Of a stretch of 64,000 nucleotides of DNA, positions 7,579-15,609 are shown in pieces. The stretch is from Geomobilimonas luticola. GTDB lineage: Bacteria; Desulfobacterota; Desulfuromonadia; Geobacterales; Geobacteraceae. Location: the NCBI RefSeq assembly GCF_018476905.1, contig NZ_JAHCVK010000001.1:1354187-1418186 (forward strand). The letters run 5' to 3'. The notes under the pieces were generated by a model that was given only the letters and a program-made list of their open reading frames with translations, was not told the DNA's origin and searched no databases. Both the position numbers and the translations under genes were made by a program. Numbering within the stretch: the stretch's first letter is position 1; every line of letters begins with the position of its first letter.

Positions 7579-8759
7579 ACGCTTTCGATGAAGAGCAGTG
7601 CAGGATCCTCCAGGTACTTCACCACTTTCCGGAGGAAACGGGCCGCGTCCACCCCGTCGGTTACCCGGTGGTCGAAGGTCAGGGAAAGGTGGAGTATCCT
7701 GCGGATGAGGATGGCGCCGCTGACCACCCAGGGGCGTTCGGCGATCCGGCCGCATCCGAGGATCGCCACGTCCGGGTAGTTGATGATGGGGGTGGCGTAG
7801 GTGCCGCCGAAATGGCCGTAGTTGGTGATGGTGAAACTGCTTCCCCGCATCTCCTCCAGGGTGATGGTGCGTGCCCGGGCACGCTCTCCGAGACGATCCA
7901 GTTCCTCGGCCAGTTCCAGCGGTGATTTGTGGGCCACATCCCGGAGGACCGGTACCATGAGCCCGTCGGTCGTGTCCACAGCAATGCCGACGTTGCAGTA
8001 TTTCTTGAGGATGATCTCGCCGGCGGTGTCGTCGATGGAGGCGTTGAGGTAGGGGTGTTCCTGGAGGGCGTGCTGCACCGCCTTGATGATGAAGGGGAAG
8101 AAGGTGAGGTGGATACCCCGCTCGTGCATCTCCCCCCGCTCGCGGACGCGGAGTTGCCAGAGCTCGGTGACGTCCGCCTCCTCCATGCCGGTGACGAAGG
8201 CGGTCTGCCGCTGGGAGAGAAGGAGGTTGCGAGCGATGGTGCGGCGCACCCCGCGAAGCGGTACCCGTTCCACCTCGCCGAAGAGGTCCGGGGGAGAAGT
8301 CGCTGTTCCCGTCGACGTGAGGAGGTCTTCACGCGTAATGCTTCCCCGCGGCCCGCTTCCCGTGATCCCCTCCAGATCGACCCCCATCTCCCGGGCCAGT
8401 GCCCTGACCGCCGGGGTGGCGAGCACATCTTTCCCGACCTTCGGTTCGATCCTGACCTCTTCCGCCTCGGGGAGTTCTCCCACGATCCCCACGGACCGCG
8501 GCCGGGGTGTCGCTTCTTCCCCATCGAGCGCGATGGTGAGCAGTACCGCGCCCACCGGCACCAGTTCCCCTTCCTTTCTCAGGAGATGCACAACCTGCCC
8601 GGCACGCGGCGAAGGGATCTCCACTACGGCCTTATCCGTCTCCACCTCGGCAATCCCCTGGTGCTCGGCGACCCGGTCCCCCTCCTTGACCAGCCAGCGG
8701 CGCAGCTCTGCCTCGGTTATCCCTTCGCCAAGATCGGGGAGTTTGAATTCAAAGGGCAT
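7575..8759 (-). CDS. Dihydrolipoamide acyltransferase (E2) of a 2-oxoacid dehydrogenase complex
   Basis: The 394-residue product has a single lipoyl domain at the N-terminus (lipoylated Lys43 in VETDKAVVEIPSP). A peripheral E3/E1-binding domain lies near residues 112-150 (ATPAVRALAREMGVDLEGITGSGPRG). The acyltransferase domain ends with the active-site motif DHRVTDG near residue 366. It passes the acyl group from E1-beta to CoA. TTGGAG precedes the ATG. The E1 subunits lie just upstream, but no E3 (dihydrolipoamide dehydrogenase) gene is in this cluster. Whether the substrate is pyruvate, a branched-chain 2-oxoacid or acetoin cannot be told from sequence reading. The split heterotetrameric E1 and one-lipoyl E2 favour the branched-chain/pyruvate type. 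Confidence 0.93.
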   Translation of the reverse strand: MPFEFKLPDLGEGITEAELRRWLVKEGDRVAEHQGIAEVETDKAVVEIPSPRAGQVVHLLRKEGELVPVGAVLLTIALDGEEATPRPRSVGIVGELPEAEEVRIEPKVGKDVLATPAVRALAREMGVDLEGITGSGPRGSITREDLLTSTGTATSPPDLFGEVERVPLRGVRRTIARNLLLSQRQTAFVTGMEEADVTELWQLRVRERGEMHERGIHLTFFPFIIKAVQHALQEHPYLNASIDDTAGEIILKKYCNVGIAVDTTDGLMVPVLRDVAHKSPLELAEELDRLGERARARTITLEEMRGSSFTITNYGHFGGTYATPIINYPDVAILGCGRIAERPWVVSGAILIRRILHLSLTFDHRVTDGVDAARFLRKVVKYLEDPALLFIESV

Positions 8760-8799
8760 GATCTACTCCAATTCCGTTATAGAAGTCAAAGAGGTGCGA

Positions 8800-8833
8800 A
8801 CCCCTCTCCCCGTCCCTCTCCCACGAGGGGAGA
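8800..8833. repeat. CT-rich hairpin between E1-beta and E2
   Basis: Two CCCTCTCCC-like blocks are followed by CACGA and GGGGAGA, so TCTCCC (8817-8822) can pair with GGGAGA (8828-8833). It sits in the 135-bp gap between the E1-beta and E2 genes and resembles common GC-rich intergenic repeats. No gene is present. Confidence 0.35.
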
Positions 8834-8894
8834 AGGAGCTAGATTGTTGGGGGAGGGTGAACATGAGTCACAATCAGCGAAATTGTCAGTGCAG

Positions 8895-9857
8895 TCAGTA
8901 CGTCAGCACCTCGTCGAGCGCCTTCCCTATCCGTTCCACCGACGGGATGTAGTGGTCCTCCAACTTGGGGAGCGGCATGGTCACGTCGAAGCCCGCGACC
9001 CGCACGATGGGGGCGCGAAGGTGGAGGATCGCCCGGGCGGCTATGGTGGCCGACAGTTCCGCACCGAAGCCGCAGGTCTCGGCCGCCTCCTGGACGATGA
9101 CCACCCGGCCGGTCTTGCGCACCGATGCCAGGACAGCCTCTTCGTCGAAGGGGGAGAGGGTCTGGAGGTCCAGGAGGTCGACGCGGTACCCCTCCGTTGC
9201 CTTGAGGGACCGCTCCACCATGCTTCCCCAGGAGATGACGGTGATGTCGTCCCCTTCCCGTGCCAGTCGTGCCTGGCCGAGGGGAATGGTGTATTTCTCC
9301 TCGGGGACCTCTTCCCTGATGAGGCGATAGAGGCGGGTCGGCTCCAGGAACACGACCGGGTCGGGGTCGCGGATGGCGGCGGCGAGGAGCCCCTTGGCGC
9401 TATAGGGGCCGGAAGGTACCACCACCTTGATCCCCGGCATGTGACAGAAGAACGCCTCGGTGCTTTCCTCGTGGAGTTCCGGTGCCTTGATGCCGGCGCC
9501 GTAAGGGGTGCGCACCACCAGCGGGCAGGTGAAGCGGCCCCGGGAACGGGAGCGGATCCGCGCGGCGTGGGAGCAGAGCTGATCGAAGGCGGCGTAGATG
9601 AATCCCATGAACTGGATCTCCGCCACCGGCCTGAGACCATAGAGGGCCATGCCGATGGCGGTGCCGACGATCCCCGATTCGGCGAGGGGGGTGTCGATGA
9701 CGCGATCCGCACCGAACTCCTCCTGGAGCCCTTCGGAGATGCGAAATACCCCGCCGTCCCGCCCCACGTCCTCCCCCAGGAGGAGCACATTCGGATCCCG
9801 CTCCATCTCCTGGCGAAGGGCGAGGTTCAAGGCCTGTACCATGTTCATCTGGGGCAT
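8895..9857 (-). CDS. 2-oxoacid dehydrogenase E1 component, beta subunit
   Basis: The 320-residue protein is a full-length E1-beta of the transketolase-like family: MNMVQALNLALRQEM, LLGEDVGRDGGVFR, DTPLAESGIVGTAIGMA, AEIQFMGFIYAAFDQL and GGG-type contacts through RTPYGAGIKAPELHEES. It pairs with E1-alpha to hold thiamine diphosphate and to pass the acyl group to the lipoyl arm of E2. AAGGA precedes the start. It is 48 bp downstream of the E1-alpha gene. Compared with known families it is closest in layout to the pyruvate/branched-chain type. Confidence 0.93.
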   Translation of the reverse strand: MPQMNMVQALNLALRQEMERDPNVLLLGEDVGRDGGVFRISEGLQEEFGADRVIDTPLAESGIVGTAIGMALYGLRPVAEIQFMGFIYAAFDQLCSHAARIRSRSRGRFTCPLVVRTPYGAGIKAPELHEESTEAFFCHMPGIKVVVPSGPYSAKGLLAAAIRDPDPVVFLEPTRLYRLIREEVPEEKYTIPLGQARLAREGDDITVISWGSMVERSLKATEGYRVDLLDLQTLSPFDEEAVLASVRKTGRVVIVQEAAETCGFGAELSATIAARAILHLRAPIVRVAGFDVTMPLPKLEDHYIPSVERIGKALDEVLTY

Positions 9858-9905
9858 GGGAAATCCTTTAGCGAGGAAGCCGGAAGCGGAAGGGGGAAGG
9901 GAGCA

Positions 9906-10964
9906 CTAACCGGTTTCCTTTCTCTGGCGTTCCTGACGCGGACTCAGCTCTGCGTTGGTGTAATCGAATATCTCCGTCGCTGCCGGTTTCGGAGCGCTTT
10001 CCGCCCGGCGCACCGCCTCGTCTACTGCTGCCGTTGCCTCATCCAGCACGCGCCGCTCGTACTCCTCGTTCCAGAGGCGGCGTTGGGTCATGAAGCGGCG
10101 GAGGCGGAGGACCGGGTCCTTGTCCCGCCAGTCGGCAACCTCTTCGGGGGGGCGGTAGCGGCTGGCATCGTCGGCAGTGGTGTGGTCGGCCATGCGGTAG
10201 GTGTGGCATTCGATGAAGGTCGGACCGCCGCCGCTGCGCGCCTTTTCAAGGGCGGCACGGGTGGCCCGGTAGACGGCGAAGACATCGTTGCCGTCCACCT
10301 GGATCCCTTCGAACCCGTATCCCCACGCCTTCTGGGCCAGGGAGGGAGCGGCGGTCTGGTGGTCGTAGGGGACCGAGATGGCCCACTGGTTGTTCTGGCA
10401 GATGAAGACCACCGGCGCCCGGAAGACCCCTGCCATGTTCAGCCCTTCGTGGAAATCCCCCTTGGAGGTGGCCCCGTCGCCGAAATAGCAGACCACGGCG
10501 TTCCTGTCCCCGCGGTAACTGGCGGCCATGGCCGCCCCCACCGCGTGGGGGATGTGGGTGCCTACTGCCACGCAGACGGGGAGGATATTCAGGTCGTCAG
10601 GGGAAACAAGGCCGCGCTCGTCGCCGGCCCAGTACTGGTAGAGGAGGTGCATCGGGTAGCCGAGGGTGATGTGCATCCCCATTTCCCGGAAGGAGGGGAA
10701 GACCCAGTCGCTCTTTTCCAGGGCAAAGGCGCTTCCGACCTGGGCCGCCTCCTGGCCGAGAATGGAAGGGTAGGTGCCGAGTCGCCCCTCCCGCTGGAGC
10801 GCCAGTGCCCGACCATCGAAGGTGCGGGAGAGGACGAGCAATTCGTAGAGGCGACGGATATCCTCTCCCCTCAGGGGAGGGAGAAGGATCTCGTCCGCGT
10901 TCCCCTGTGGATCCAGGATACTCAGTCGCTTGACGGTACAGGAGCCGATAGTTTCCTCGGGCAT
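9906..10964 (-). CDS. 2-oxoacid dehydrogenase E1 component, alpha subunit
   Basis: The 352-residue protein carries the thiamine-diphosphate motif GDGATSKGDFHEGLNMAG...NN near residues 172-205. It also has the surrounding conserved parts YPSILGQEAAQVGSAFAL and VGTHIPHAVGAAMAA, and the phosphorylation-loop-like region HTYRMADHTTADDASRY. It decarboxylates the 2-oxoacid with E1-beta. AAGGAAG precedes the ATG. It is the first gene of the minus-strand run E1-alpha, E1-beta, E2, acyl-CoA synthetase alpha and beta, with a promoter candidate at 11006-11033. The family includes pyruvate, acetoin and branched-chain enzymes, so the symbol is left open. Confidence 0.93.
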   Translation of the reverse strand: MPEETIGSCTVKRLSILDPQGNADEILLPPLRGEDIRRLYELLVLSRTFDGRALALQREGRLGTYPSILGQEAAQVGSAFALEKSDWVFPSFREMGMHITLGYPMHLLYQYWAGDERGLVSPDDLNILPVCVAVGTHIPHAVGAAMAASYRGDRNAVVCYFGDGATSKGDFHEGLNMAGVFRAPVVFICQNNQWAISVPYDHQTAAPSLAQKAWGYGFEGIQVDGNDVFAVYRATRAALEKARSGGGPTFIECHTYRMADHTTADDASRYRPPEEVADWRDKDPVLRLRRFMTQRRLWNEEYERRVLDEATAAVDEAVRRAESAPKPAATEIFDYTNAELSPRQERQRKETG

Positions 10965-11005
10965 GGGGCTTCCTTCCTGTTCTGGCTGGACAGGCCACTA
11001 GGGGA

Positions 11006-11033
11006 AGTTTATCGGACTGCATCCGACTGTCAA
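11006..11033 (-). promoter_or_regulatory. Promoter of the 2-oxoacid dehydrogenase operon with a palindrome in the spacer
   Basis: On the minus strand a perfect -35 TTGACA (11028-11033) is 16 bp from TAAACT (11006-11011). The spacer holds a palindrome, TCGGA-N5-TCCGA (11012-11026), placed where a repressor would block RNA polymerase. The E1-alpha start is about 40 bp downstream. Confidence 0.6.
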
Positions 11034-11126
11034 CGGCGGGTCGTGCAAAGGAGGAGGATGTCGTGCAGGTTTGAGATGGGGTGGGGGTGGAGATGCCGGG
11101 CTGTGGGCAGGGGAAAAGGCGGGTTT

Positions 11127-11158
11127 CCGGGTTTGCGCAGACGGATACGCAAACCCGG
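11127..11158. terminator. Strong hairpin downstream of the 69-residue orphan gene
   Basis: CCGGGTTTGCG and CGCAAACCCGG form a perfect 11-bp stem with a 10-nt loop. No clear T-run follows on either strand, so it may be a terminator without a U-tract or an RNA-stabilising hairpin. Confidence 0.45.
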
Positions 11159-11172
11159 GTCGGCCGGCCGGC

Positions 11173-11382
11173 TTACCAGTGTCTCTCGGGAGGAGCGACC
11201 CGCTCCAGGAGGATGATCTCGCCGTTTCTGACCTCGAAGACGTCACCCAACTGGTTGATCCACCGGTCTCCTTCCTCCAGGGGGTAGGGGACTTCCCTCT
11301 GGCCGAGATAGACCTCTTCGCCGCCGATGTAGGCGAACCACTCAAGGCTGCCGGTCATCCATATCCTGTTCTTCAGTTCCAT
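11173..11382 (-). CDS. Small hypothetical protein, 69 residues
   Basis: I do not recognise a named family. The protein starts MELKNRIWMTGSLEWFAYIG at the ATG at 11382, with GGAGA 7 nt upstream, and ends with ERVAPPERHW. It is acidic and rich in aromatic residues, with the look of a small beta-rich domain (GGEEVYLGQREVPYPLEEGD, FEVRNGEIILLER). It stands alone between the 2-oxoacid dehydrogenase operon and dapF, is divergent from dapF, and ends just before a strong hairpin at 11127-11158. An in-frame extension to 11433 is basic and lacks a ribosome site. Confidence 0.6.
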   Translation of the reverse strand: MELKNRIWMTGSLEWFAYIGGEEVYLGQREVPYPLEEGDRWINQLGDVFEVRNGEIILLERVAPPERHW

Positions 11383-11568
11383 GGAACGTCTCCGCTTTCG
11401 TTTAGTGGTGAATTCGCGAGACATGAGCATCACTCACGGATTCACAGTGTCGTATGATAGCGGAAAAGGTCGGGCCCGGTCAAGCAGGGCGGTTTTTTGT
11501 TGTTGCCTTCGGGAGTTTTTGCTATTACTGAAACTTATTCAAGTCCTCTGTGATAAAGGAGATAGAGC

Positions 11569-12408
11569 ATGAAATTCACCAAGATGCACGGTGCCGGCAA
11601 CGATTACGTTTACGTGAACTGCTTCGCGGAACAGGTCGAGAATCCGGAGCAGGTGGCCATACGGGTTTCCAACCGCAATTTCGGCATCGGTTCCGATGGA
11701 CTCATCCTCATCATGCCGTCGGACAAGGCGGACGTGCGGATGCGGATGTTCAACTCCGACGGTTCCGAGTCGGAGATGTGCGGCAACGGCATCCGCTGCG
11801 TGGCAAAGTACGCTTACGACCACGGCATCGTGACCAAAAAGGAGATATCCGCCGAGACCGGCGCCGGCATCCTCACCCTGCAGCTCTTCACCAACGGCGT
11901 CGACAAGGTGGAGAAGGTGCGGGTCAACATGGGCCCCCCCCGCCTCACCCGCGCCCAGATCCCCATGCTTGGCGACCCCCAGGACAGCCAGGTGGTGGGT
12001 CTTCCCCTCAATATCCTCCACGAGACCTTCGCCATTACAACCGTCTCCATGGGGAATCCCCACTGCGTCATTTTTGTGGACAATGTGGAGCACTTCCAGG
12101 TGGAGAAGTACGGGCCGCTCATCGAGAACCACCACATGTTCCCCCGTCGTACCAACGTGGAGTTCGTCCAGATCATCTCCCGCACCGAGGTGCGCCAGCG
12201 GACCTGGGAGCGGGGCGCCGGTGAGACCCTGGCCTGCGGCACCGGCGCCAGCGCGGTCTGCGCTGCCGGGGTCCTCAACGGCCTTACCGAGAAGAAGATA
12301 CTCAACCACCTCTCCGGCGGCGACCTGGAGCTGGAATGGGCAGAAGACGGCAGCGTCTATATGACTGGGCCGGCAACCGAGGTGTTTTCAGGCGAAATCA
12401 ATCTGTAA
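11569..12408 (+). CDS. dapF: Diaminopimelate epimerase
   Basis: The 279-residue enzyme converts LL- to meso-diaminopimelate for lysine and peptidoglycan synthesis. Conserved landmarks are [17 protein letters not shown] at the start, the first catalytic cysteine in [10 protein letters not shown] (Cys71) and the second in [12 protein letters not shown] near residue 224. AAAGGAGAT precedes the ATG. It starts a plus-strand run, and a terminator (12417-12443) follows directly, so it is probably transcribed alone. Confidence 0.97.
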   Translation: MKFTKMHGAGNDYVYVNCFAEQVENPEQVAIRVSNRNFGIGSDGLILIMPSDKADVRMRMFNSDGSESEMCGNGIRCVAKYAYDHGIVTKKEISAETGAGILTLQLFTNGVDKVEKVRVNMGPPRLTRAQIPMLGDPQDSQVVGLPLNILHETFAITTVSMGNPHCVIFVDNVEHFQVEKYGPLIENHHMFPRRTNVEFVQIISRTEVRQRTWERGAGETLACGTGASAVCAAGVLNGLTEKKILNHLSGGDLELEWAEDGSVYMTGPATEVFSGEINL

Positions 12409-12410
12409 CC

Positions 12411-12472
12411 CTGTAGGGGCAAACCTTGTGTTTGCCCTTTTTTCGCGCGATCACGGGGATCGCCCCTACGAG
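12411..12472. repeat. Palindromic intergenic unit after dapF
   Basis: The unit begins TGTAGGGGC and ends GCCCCTACG, so its ends are complementary. Inside, GGGCAAAC pairs with GTTTGCCC and CGATC repeats appear. It is a nested palindrome of the kind scattered between genes in many bacteria, and it also supplies the dapF terminator. Confidence 0.5.
12417..12443 (+). terminator. Terminator after dapF
   Basis: GGGCAAAC (12417-12424) and GTTTGCCC (12430-12437) form an 8-bp stem followed by six T. It starts 8 nt past the dapF stop. Confidence 0.85.
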
Positions 12473-12479
12473 GTTTGCC

Positions 12480-12896
12480 ATGAATGGTTGCCCGATGTGC
12501 AATAAATGGGAAGTGGAGCCCGATCTCCGCATCGCGGAGCTTCCCCATTGCTACGTCCTTTTGAACCGGGACCAGTTCTTTCCCGGCTACTGCTTCGTTT
12601 TCACCAAAGATCACGTCACCGAGCTGTTCCACCTGGAGCAGGAGGTCCGGACGGCCGTCATGGAAGAAGTTACTTCCGTGGCGGCCGCCCTTTACCGGCT
12701 GTTCCAGCCGGCCAAGATCAACTACGAACTCCTCGGCAACATGGTCCCCCACATGCACTGGCACCTCATTCCCCGCTTCGCCACCGACTCCCTCTGGCCG
12801 CGCCCCATCTGGGCCGAACCCCATGCCGAGGTGCACCTCACCCCAGCCGATTATGCCGAGCGGATCGCGAAAATCAGGGAAAATCTGAAGCTCTGA
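12480..12896 (+). CDS. HIT family protein
   Basis: The 138-residue protein carries the histidine triad HMHWH (His91, His93, His95) that defines nucleotide hydrolases and transferases of the HIT superfamily. An N-terminal CPMC pair (MNGCPMCNKW) suggests a metal knuckle. The closest architecture is the small HIT proteins that hydrolyse dinucleoside polyphosphates or adenylylated compounds. The exact substrate is unknown. The ATG at 12480 has GAGG upstream, and the longer in-frame start at 12426 would begin inside a terminator hairpin. The stop codon lies next to an 18-bp inverted-repeat arm that begins at 12896. Confidence 0.9.
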   Translation: MNGCPMCNKWEVEPDLRIAELPHCYVLLNRDQFFPGYCFVFTKDHVTELFHLEQEVRTAVMEEVTSVAAALYRLFQPAKINYELLGNMVPHMHWHLIPRFATDSLWPRPIWAEPHAEVHLTPADYAERIAKIRENLKL

Positions 12897-13035
12897 CCAC
12901 AGAGGACACAGAGAAAAGCTGAGGACAAACAACTCTGGACACGGATTTAGCATCAGGGCGCATTAGGTTTTTCCGACTTAATCCGTGGTTCCTGAAGGTT
13001 TTGCTTTACTCCGAGTCCTCTGTGTCCTCTGTGGT
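12896..13035. repeat. Intergenic inverted repeat between the HIT gene and nfo
   Basis: ACCACAGAGGACACAGAG (12896-12913) is exactly complementary to 13018-13035. Between them a second, weaker pair (ACGGATTTA near 12940, TAATCCGT near 12979) also faces inward. The element fills the whole intergenic gap. This ACCACAGAGGACACAGAG word is of a type often seen as dispersed intergenic repeats. Confidence 0.7.
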
Positions 13036-13049
13036 AAAGAAAGGTTCTT

Positions 13050-13904
13050 ATGAAAGATTATCTCGGTGCCCACATGTCCATCGCCGGTGGACTCCACCTT
13101 GCCCTTGAACGGGGAGTGAAGGCTGGCTGCGGTGTTATCCAGGTATTCACCCAGAACTCCAACCAGTGGCGGGGGAAAATGCCCACCGATACCGAGGCGG
13201 CGCTGTTCCGGGAAAAGTGGGCCGGGTCCGGCCTCCACGAGATCGTCTGCCACGACATCTACCTCATCAACCTGGGGGCCGCACCGGGTGAGGTGCGGGA
13301 CAAGAGCCTTGCCGGCTTCGCCGAGGAGATGCGGCGCTGTGAACGTCTTGGCATCAGCAAAATCGTCATGCACCCCGGCTCCCACAACGGCGATGGGGAA
13401 GAGGTGGGGATCAAGCGGGTCTGTGCCTCCTTCGACGAACTCTTCGCTCTGGTTCCCGAGTATACGGGAAAGGTGTTGCTGGAGACCACCGCCGGCCAGG
13501 GGACCAACCTGGGGTACCGTTTCGAGCACCTGCGCGCCATCATGGACGGCACTGCCTATCCCGACCGCTTCGCCGTATGCTACGACACCTGCCATACCTT
13601 TGCCGCCGGCTACGACATCACCACCGAGGCGGGATACCGTCAGGTCATGGCCGAGTTCGACCGGATCATCGGCCTTGACCTGCTTCAGTGCTTTCACATC
13701 AACGACTCCAAGAAGGGGCTCAACTGCCGGGTCGACCGCCACGAGCATATCGGGCAGGGGGCCATGGGGCCGAACGGTTTCCGCTTCATCATGAACGACC
13801 CGCGCTTCGTGAATATACCCAAGATACTGGAGACCCCCAAGGGGGACAATGACGAGATGGACGAGGTGAACCTCAAGGTTCTTCGGGATATGGTGAATAC
13901 ATAG
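13050..13904 (+). CDS. nfo: Endonuclease IV (apurinic/apyrimidinic endonuclease)
   Basis: The 284-residue protein is a full-length TIM-barrel AP endonuclease of the Nfo type, used in base excision repair. Metal-ligand motifs are visible: GAHMSIAGG, VMHPGSHNGDG, LLETTAGQGTNLG, VCYDTCHTFAAGYD, FHINDSKKGLNCRVDRHEHIGQG and ILETPKGDNDE. The ATG at 13050 follows AAAGG. It stands alone between an inverted repeat and the toxin-antitoxin pair. Confidence 0.97.
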   Translation: MKDYLGAHMSIAGGLHLALERGVKAGCGVIQVFTQNSNQWRGKMPTDTEAALFREKWAGSGLHEIVCHDIYLINLGAAPGEVRDKSLAGFAEEMRRCERLGISKIVMHPGSHNGDGEEVGIKRVCASFDELFALVPEYTGKVLLETTAGQGTNLGYRFEHLRAIMDGTAYPDRFAVCYDTCHTFAAGYDITTEAGYRQVMAEFDRIIGLDLLQCFHINDSKKGLNCRVDRHEHIGQGAMGPNGFRFIMNDPRFVNIPKILETPKGDNDEMDEVNLKVLRDMVNT

Positions 13905-13914
13905 CACTATCAAA

Positions 13915-13947
13915 TTTTCTGAATTCTGATATACTGAATTCAGAAAA
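13915..13947 (+). promoter_or_regulatory. Palindromic operator covering the -10 box of the AbrB/PIN operon
   Basis: TTTTCTGAATTC and its exact complement GAATTCAGAAAA are separated by 9 nt. The spacer contains TATACT (13930-13935), a good -10 box. The ribosome site AAGGAGG follows directly. The position predicts self-repression by the antitoxin. Confidence 0.75.
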
Positions 13948-13959
13948 AGGAGGTGCTCC

Positions 13960-14250
13960 ATGAAAGCGGCAAGAAGCTGTGTCACTGAAATAAGGCAGCG
14001 GGGACAATTGACCATTCCCAAGAATATCCGTGAGGCCAGCCGGCTGGAAGAAGGGCAGGAGGTTTCCATCATTCCTCTTGGCGACAGCATCCTGGTGACA
14101 CCCAAGCGGCTTGAACTGGACGAGGCACGGCGACAGATCAGAACCATTATCCGGGCCACGGGCCTTGCCGCCGATGATGTGCTTGCAGGGTTGGAAGAAG
14201 AGCGAGCCGCGCTGTTCGAGGAACTGTATGGCAAAAAAACGGCCCGCTAG
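13960..14250 (+). CDS. AbrB/MazE-type antitoxin
   Basis: The 96-residue protein has an N-terminal SpoVT-AbrB swapped-hairpin DNA-binding domain (TEIRQRGQLTIPKNIREASRLEEGQEVSII and DSILVTPKR). Its acidic, helical C-terminus (LAGLEEERAALFEELYGKK) is the usual toxin-binding tail. It overlaps the PIN-domain gene by 23 nt in a different frame, the classic antitoxin-toxin arrangement. A perfect palindrome over the -10 box upstream (13915-13947) fits autoregulation. AAGGAGG precedes the start. Confidence 0.9.
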   Translation: MKAARSCVTEIRQRGQLTIPKNIREASRLEEGQEVSIIPLGDSILVTPKRLELDEARRQIRTIIRATGLAADDVLAGLEEERAALFEELYGKKTAR

Positions 14251-14686
14251 CAGGGTGTTCCTCGACTCGAACGTGATCATCTCCGGCCTGCTGTCCGACC
14301 GGGGGGCGCCACGCATCATCCTCGACCTGCTCTGCCTCGATCTGACTCCACTGAAGGGGCTAACGGGCGCCTATAACCTCATGGAAGTGGAGCGTAATCT
14401 TTCCCGCAAGCTCCCAGCCGCCCTTCCCCTGTACCAGGAATATCTTCCTCGCCTGAACCTTGAAGTAGTTCCGCTGCCAACCTGGCAGGAGCTTGTTCCC
14501 TATCTCGGCATCACGGCGGACAAGGATGTGCCGGTGCTTGTGTCGGCGGTGAACGGCAAGGCGGATTACTTGGTGACAGGGGACAACAAGGATTTCGGGG
14601 TGCTGAAAGAGGAGGAGAGATTCCCGTTCAGGATTGTTTCACCGGCTGAATTTCTGGATGTTTTCAGCGAGGTTATCGCGAGCTGA
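14228..14686 (+). CDS. PIN-domain toxin (putative ribonuclease)
   Basis: The 152-residue protein begins MAKKRPASRVFLDSNVIISG, with the first PIN acidic residue at Asp13. Further acidic positions follow in LMEVERNLS, ITADKDVPVLVSA and LVTGDNKDFG. PIN proteins are Mg-dependent endoribonucleases that cleave tRNA or mRNA when freed from the antitoxin. It overlaps the antitoxin gene and is translationally coupled. Its C-terminus (RFPFRIVSPAEFLDVF) matches the PIN subfamily paired with AbrB-type rather than VapB-type antitoxins. Confidence 0.87.
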   Translation: MAKKRPASRVFLDSNVIISGLLSDRGAPRIILDLLCLDLTPLKGLTGAYNLMEVERNLSRKLPAALPLYQEYLPRLNLEVVPLPTWQELVPYLGITADKDVPVLVSAVNGKADYLVTGDNKDFGVLKEEERFPFRIVSPAEFLDVFSEVIAS

Positions 14687-14715
14687 TCTCAGCGCCCAAC
14701 CGAAGGTTGCTTGAA

Positions 14716-14994
14716 ATGACCGAGTTTCTATTAAAATACGGATTTCTGATTATAGCCGTGTTGTTTTTCACAGGGTTTATTATCTGGATCATCCTGAGAA
14801 ATGACTCAACCAAAGAAGGCCAAGAATTCAAACCGACAATATGGAGTTATCTGTTTATTTGGCCTTCACTGCTTACCAGAAAAGAAGGAGACAGAACCAT
14901 CCAGCGTGGGTTCACAAAACGAGAATGGATTGGCTGGCTGATCTTTGCCTTAATAGCCCTGTTTGCAATCCTTTTCACACCGACAAAAAAATAG
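14716..14994 (+). CDS. Small membrane protein, two hydrophobic segments
   Basis: I do not recognise this 92-residue protein. It has a membrane segment near residues 8-30 (YGFLIIAVLFFTGFIIWIIL), a polar loop with TIWSYLFIWPSLLTRKEGDR, and a second membrane segment near the end (WIGWLIFALIALFAIL). The ATG at 14716 has AAGG about 9 nt upstream, whereas an in-frame TTG at 14707 sits on top of it. The base composition is more AT-rich than its neighbours, which hints at acquisition together with the toxin-antitoxin pair just upstream. Confidence 0.6.
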   Translation: MTEFLLKYGFLIIAVLFFTGFIIWIILRNDSTKEGQEFKPTIWSYLFIWPSLLTRKEGDRTIQRGFTKREWIGWLIFALIALFAILFTPTKK

Positions 14995-15090
14995 CACATA
15001 CATGGCTTTGGACGCCGACCGGGGCTGAGAAGTGCGCCAGTGCGGGTCAAGCCCGGCCCGTTATTCAATCTTTCCCCAGGAGCCACCACC

Positions 15091-15609
15091 GTGAAAGAAA
15101 AAATCGAAATCATCCAGGCGGACATCACCAGGCTTGCCGTGGATGCCATTGTCAATGCGGCCAACAATACGCTGCTGGGGGGCGGCGGAGTGGACGGCGC
15201 CATCCACCGGGCGGCGGGGCCGGAGCTGGTGGCGGAGTGCGCCACCCTGGGGGGGTGCGCCACGGGGGATGCGAAGATTACCAGGGGGTACCGACTCCCG
15301 GCGAAACATGTCATCCACACGGTGGGTCCGGTCTGGCACGGGGGGAACGAGGGGGAGCCGGAGCTCCTGAAAAACTGCTACCGCCGCTGCTTTCAGGTGG
15401 CCCACGAAAAAGGGCTCACGTCCATCGCCTTCCCCGCCATCAGCGCGGGGGTTTTCGGCTACCCCATGACGAAGGCGTGCGAGGTGGCCCTGACGGAAGC
15501 GAAGGGGGCGCTTGCCGCCTACCCTGAGCTGGAACGGGTGGTGTTCGTCCCCTTCAGCGCCGAGGCGCTGGCCATCTACCGGGAAACGTTCGCGAAGGTA
15601 TTCGCGTGA
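15091..15609 (+). CDS. Macro domain protein (ADP-ribose/O-acetyl-ADP-ribose binding)
   Basis: The 172-residue protein is a single macro domain of the YmdB/MacroD type: [24 protein letters not shown] near the start and ISAGVFGYP in the middle are the ligand-binding loops. Members remove ADP-ribose from proteins or hydrolyse O-acetyl-ADP-ribose. The start is the GTG at 15091, supported by CAGGAG upstream. A longer in-frame ATG start at 15040 has no ribosome site. The stop overlaps the start of dtd (GTGA), so the two are coupled. Confidence 0.92.
   Translation: MKEKIEIIQADITRLAVDAIVNAANNTLLGGGGVDGAIHRAAGPELVAECATLGGCATGDAKITRGYRLPAKHVIHTVGPVWHGGNEGEPELLKNCYRRCFQVAHEKGLTSIAFPAISAGVFGYPMTKACEVALTEAKGALAAYPELERVVFVPFSAEALAIYRETFAKVFA

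Noticed and set aside
7929..11216. 1095-codon open frame on the plus strand across the 2-oxoacid dehydrogenase genes
   Set aside because: It is a shadow of E2, E1-beta and E1-alpha on the opposite strand, with no ribosome site or recognisable domain.
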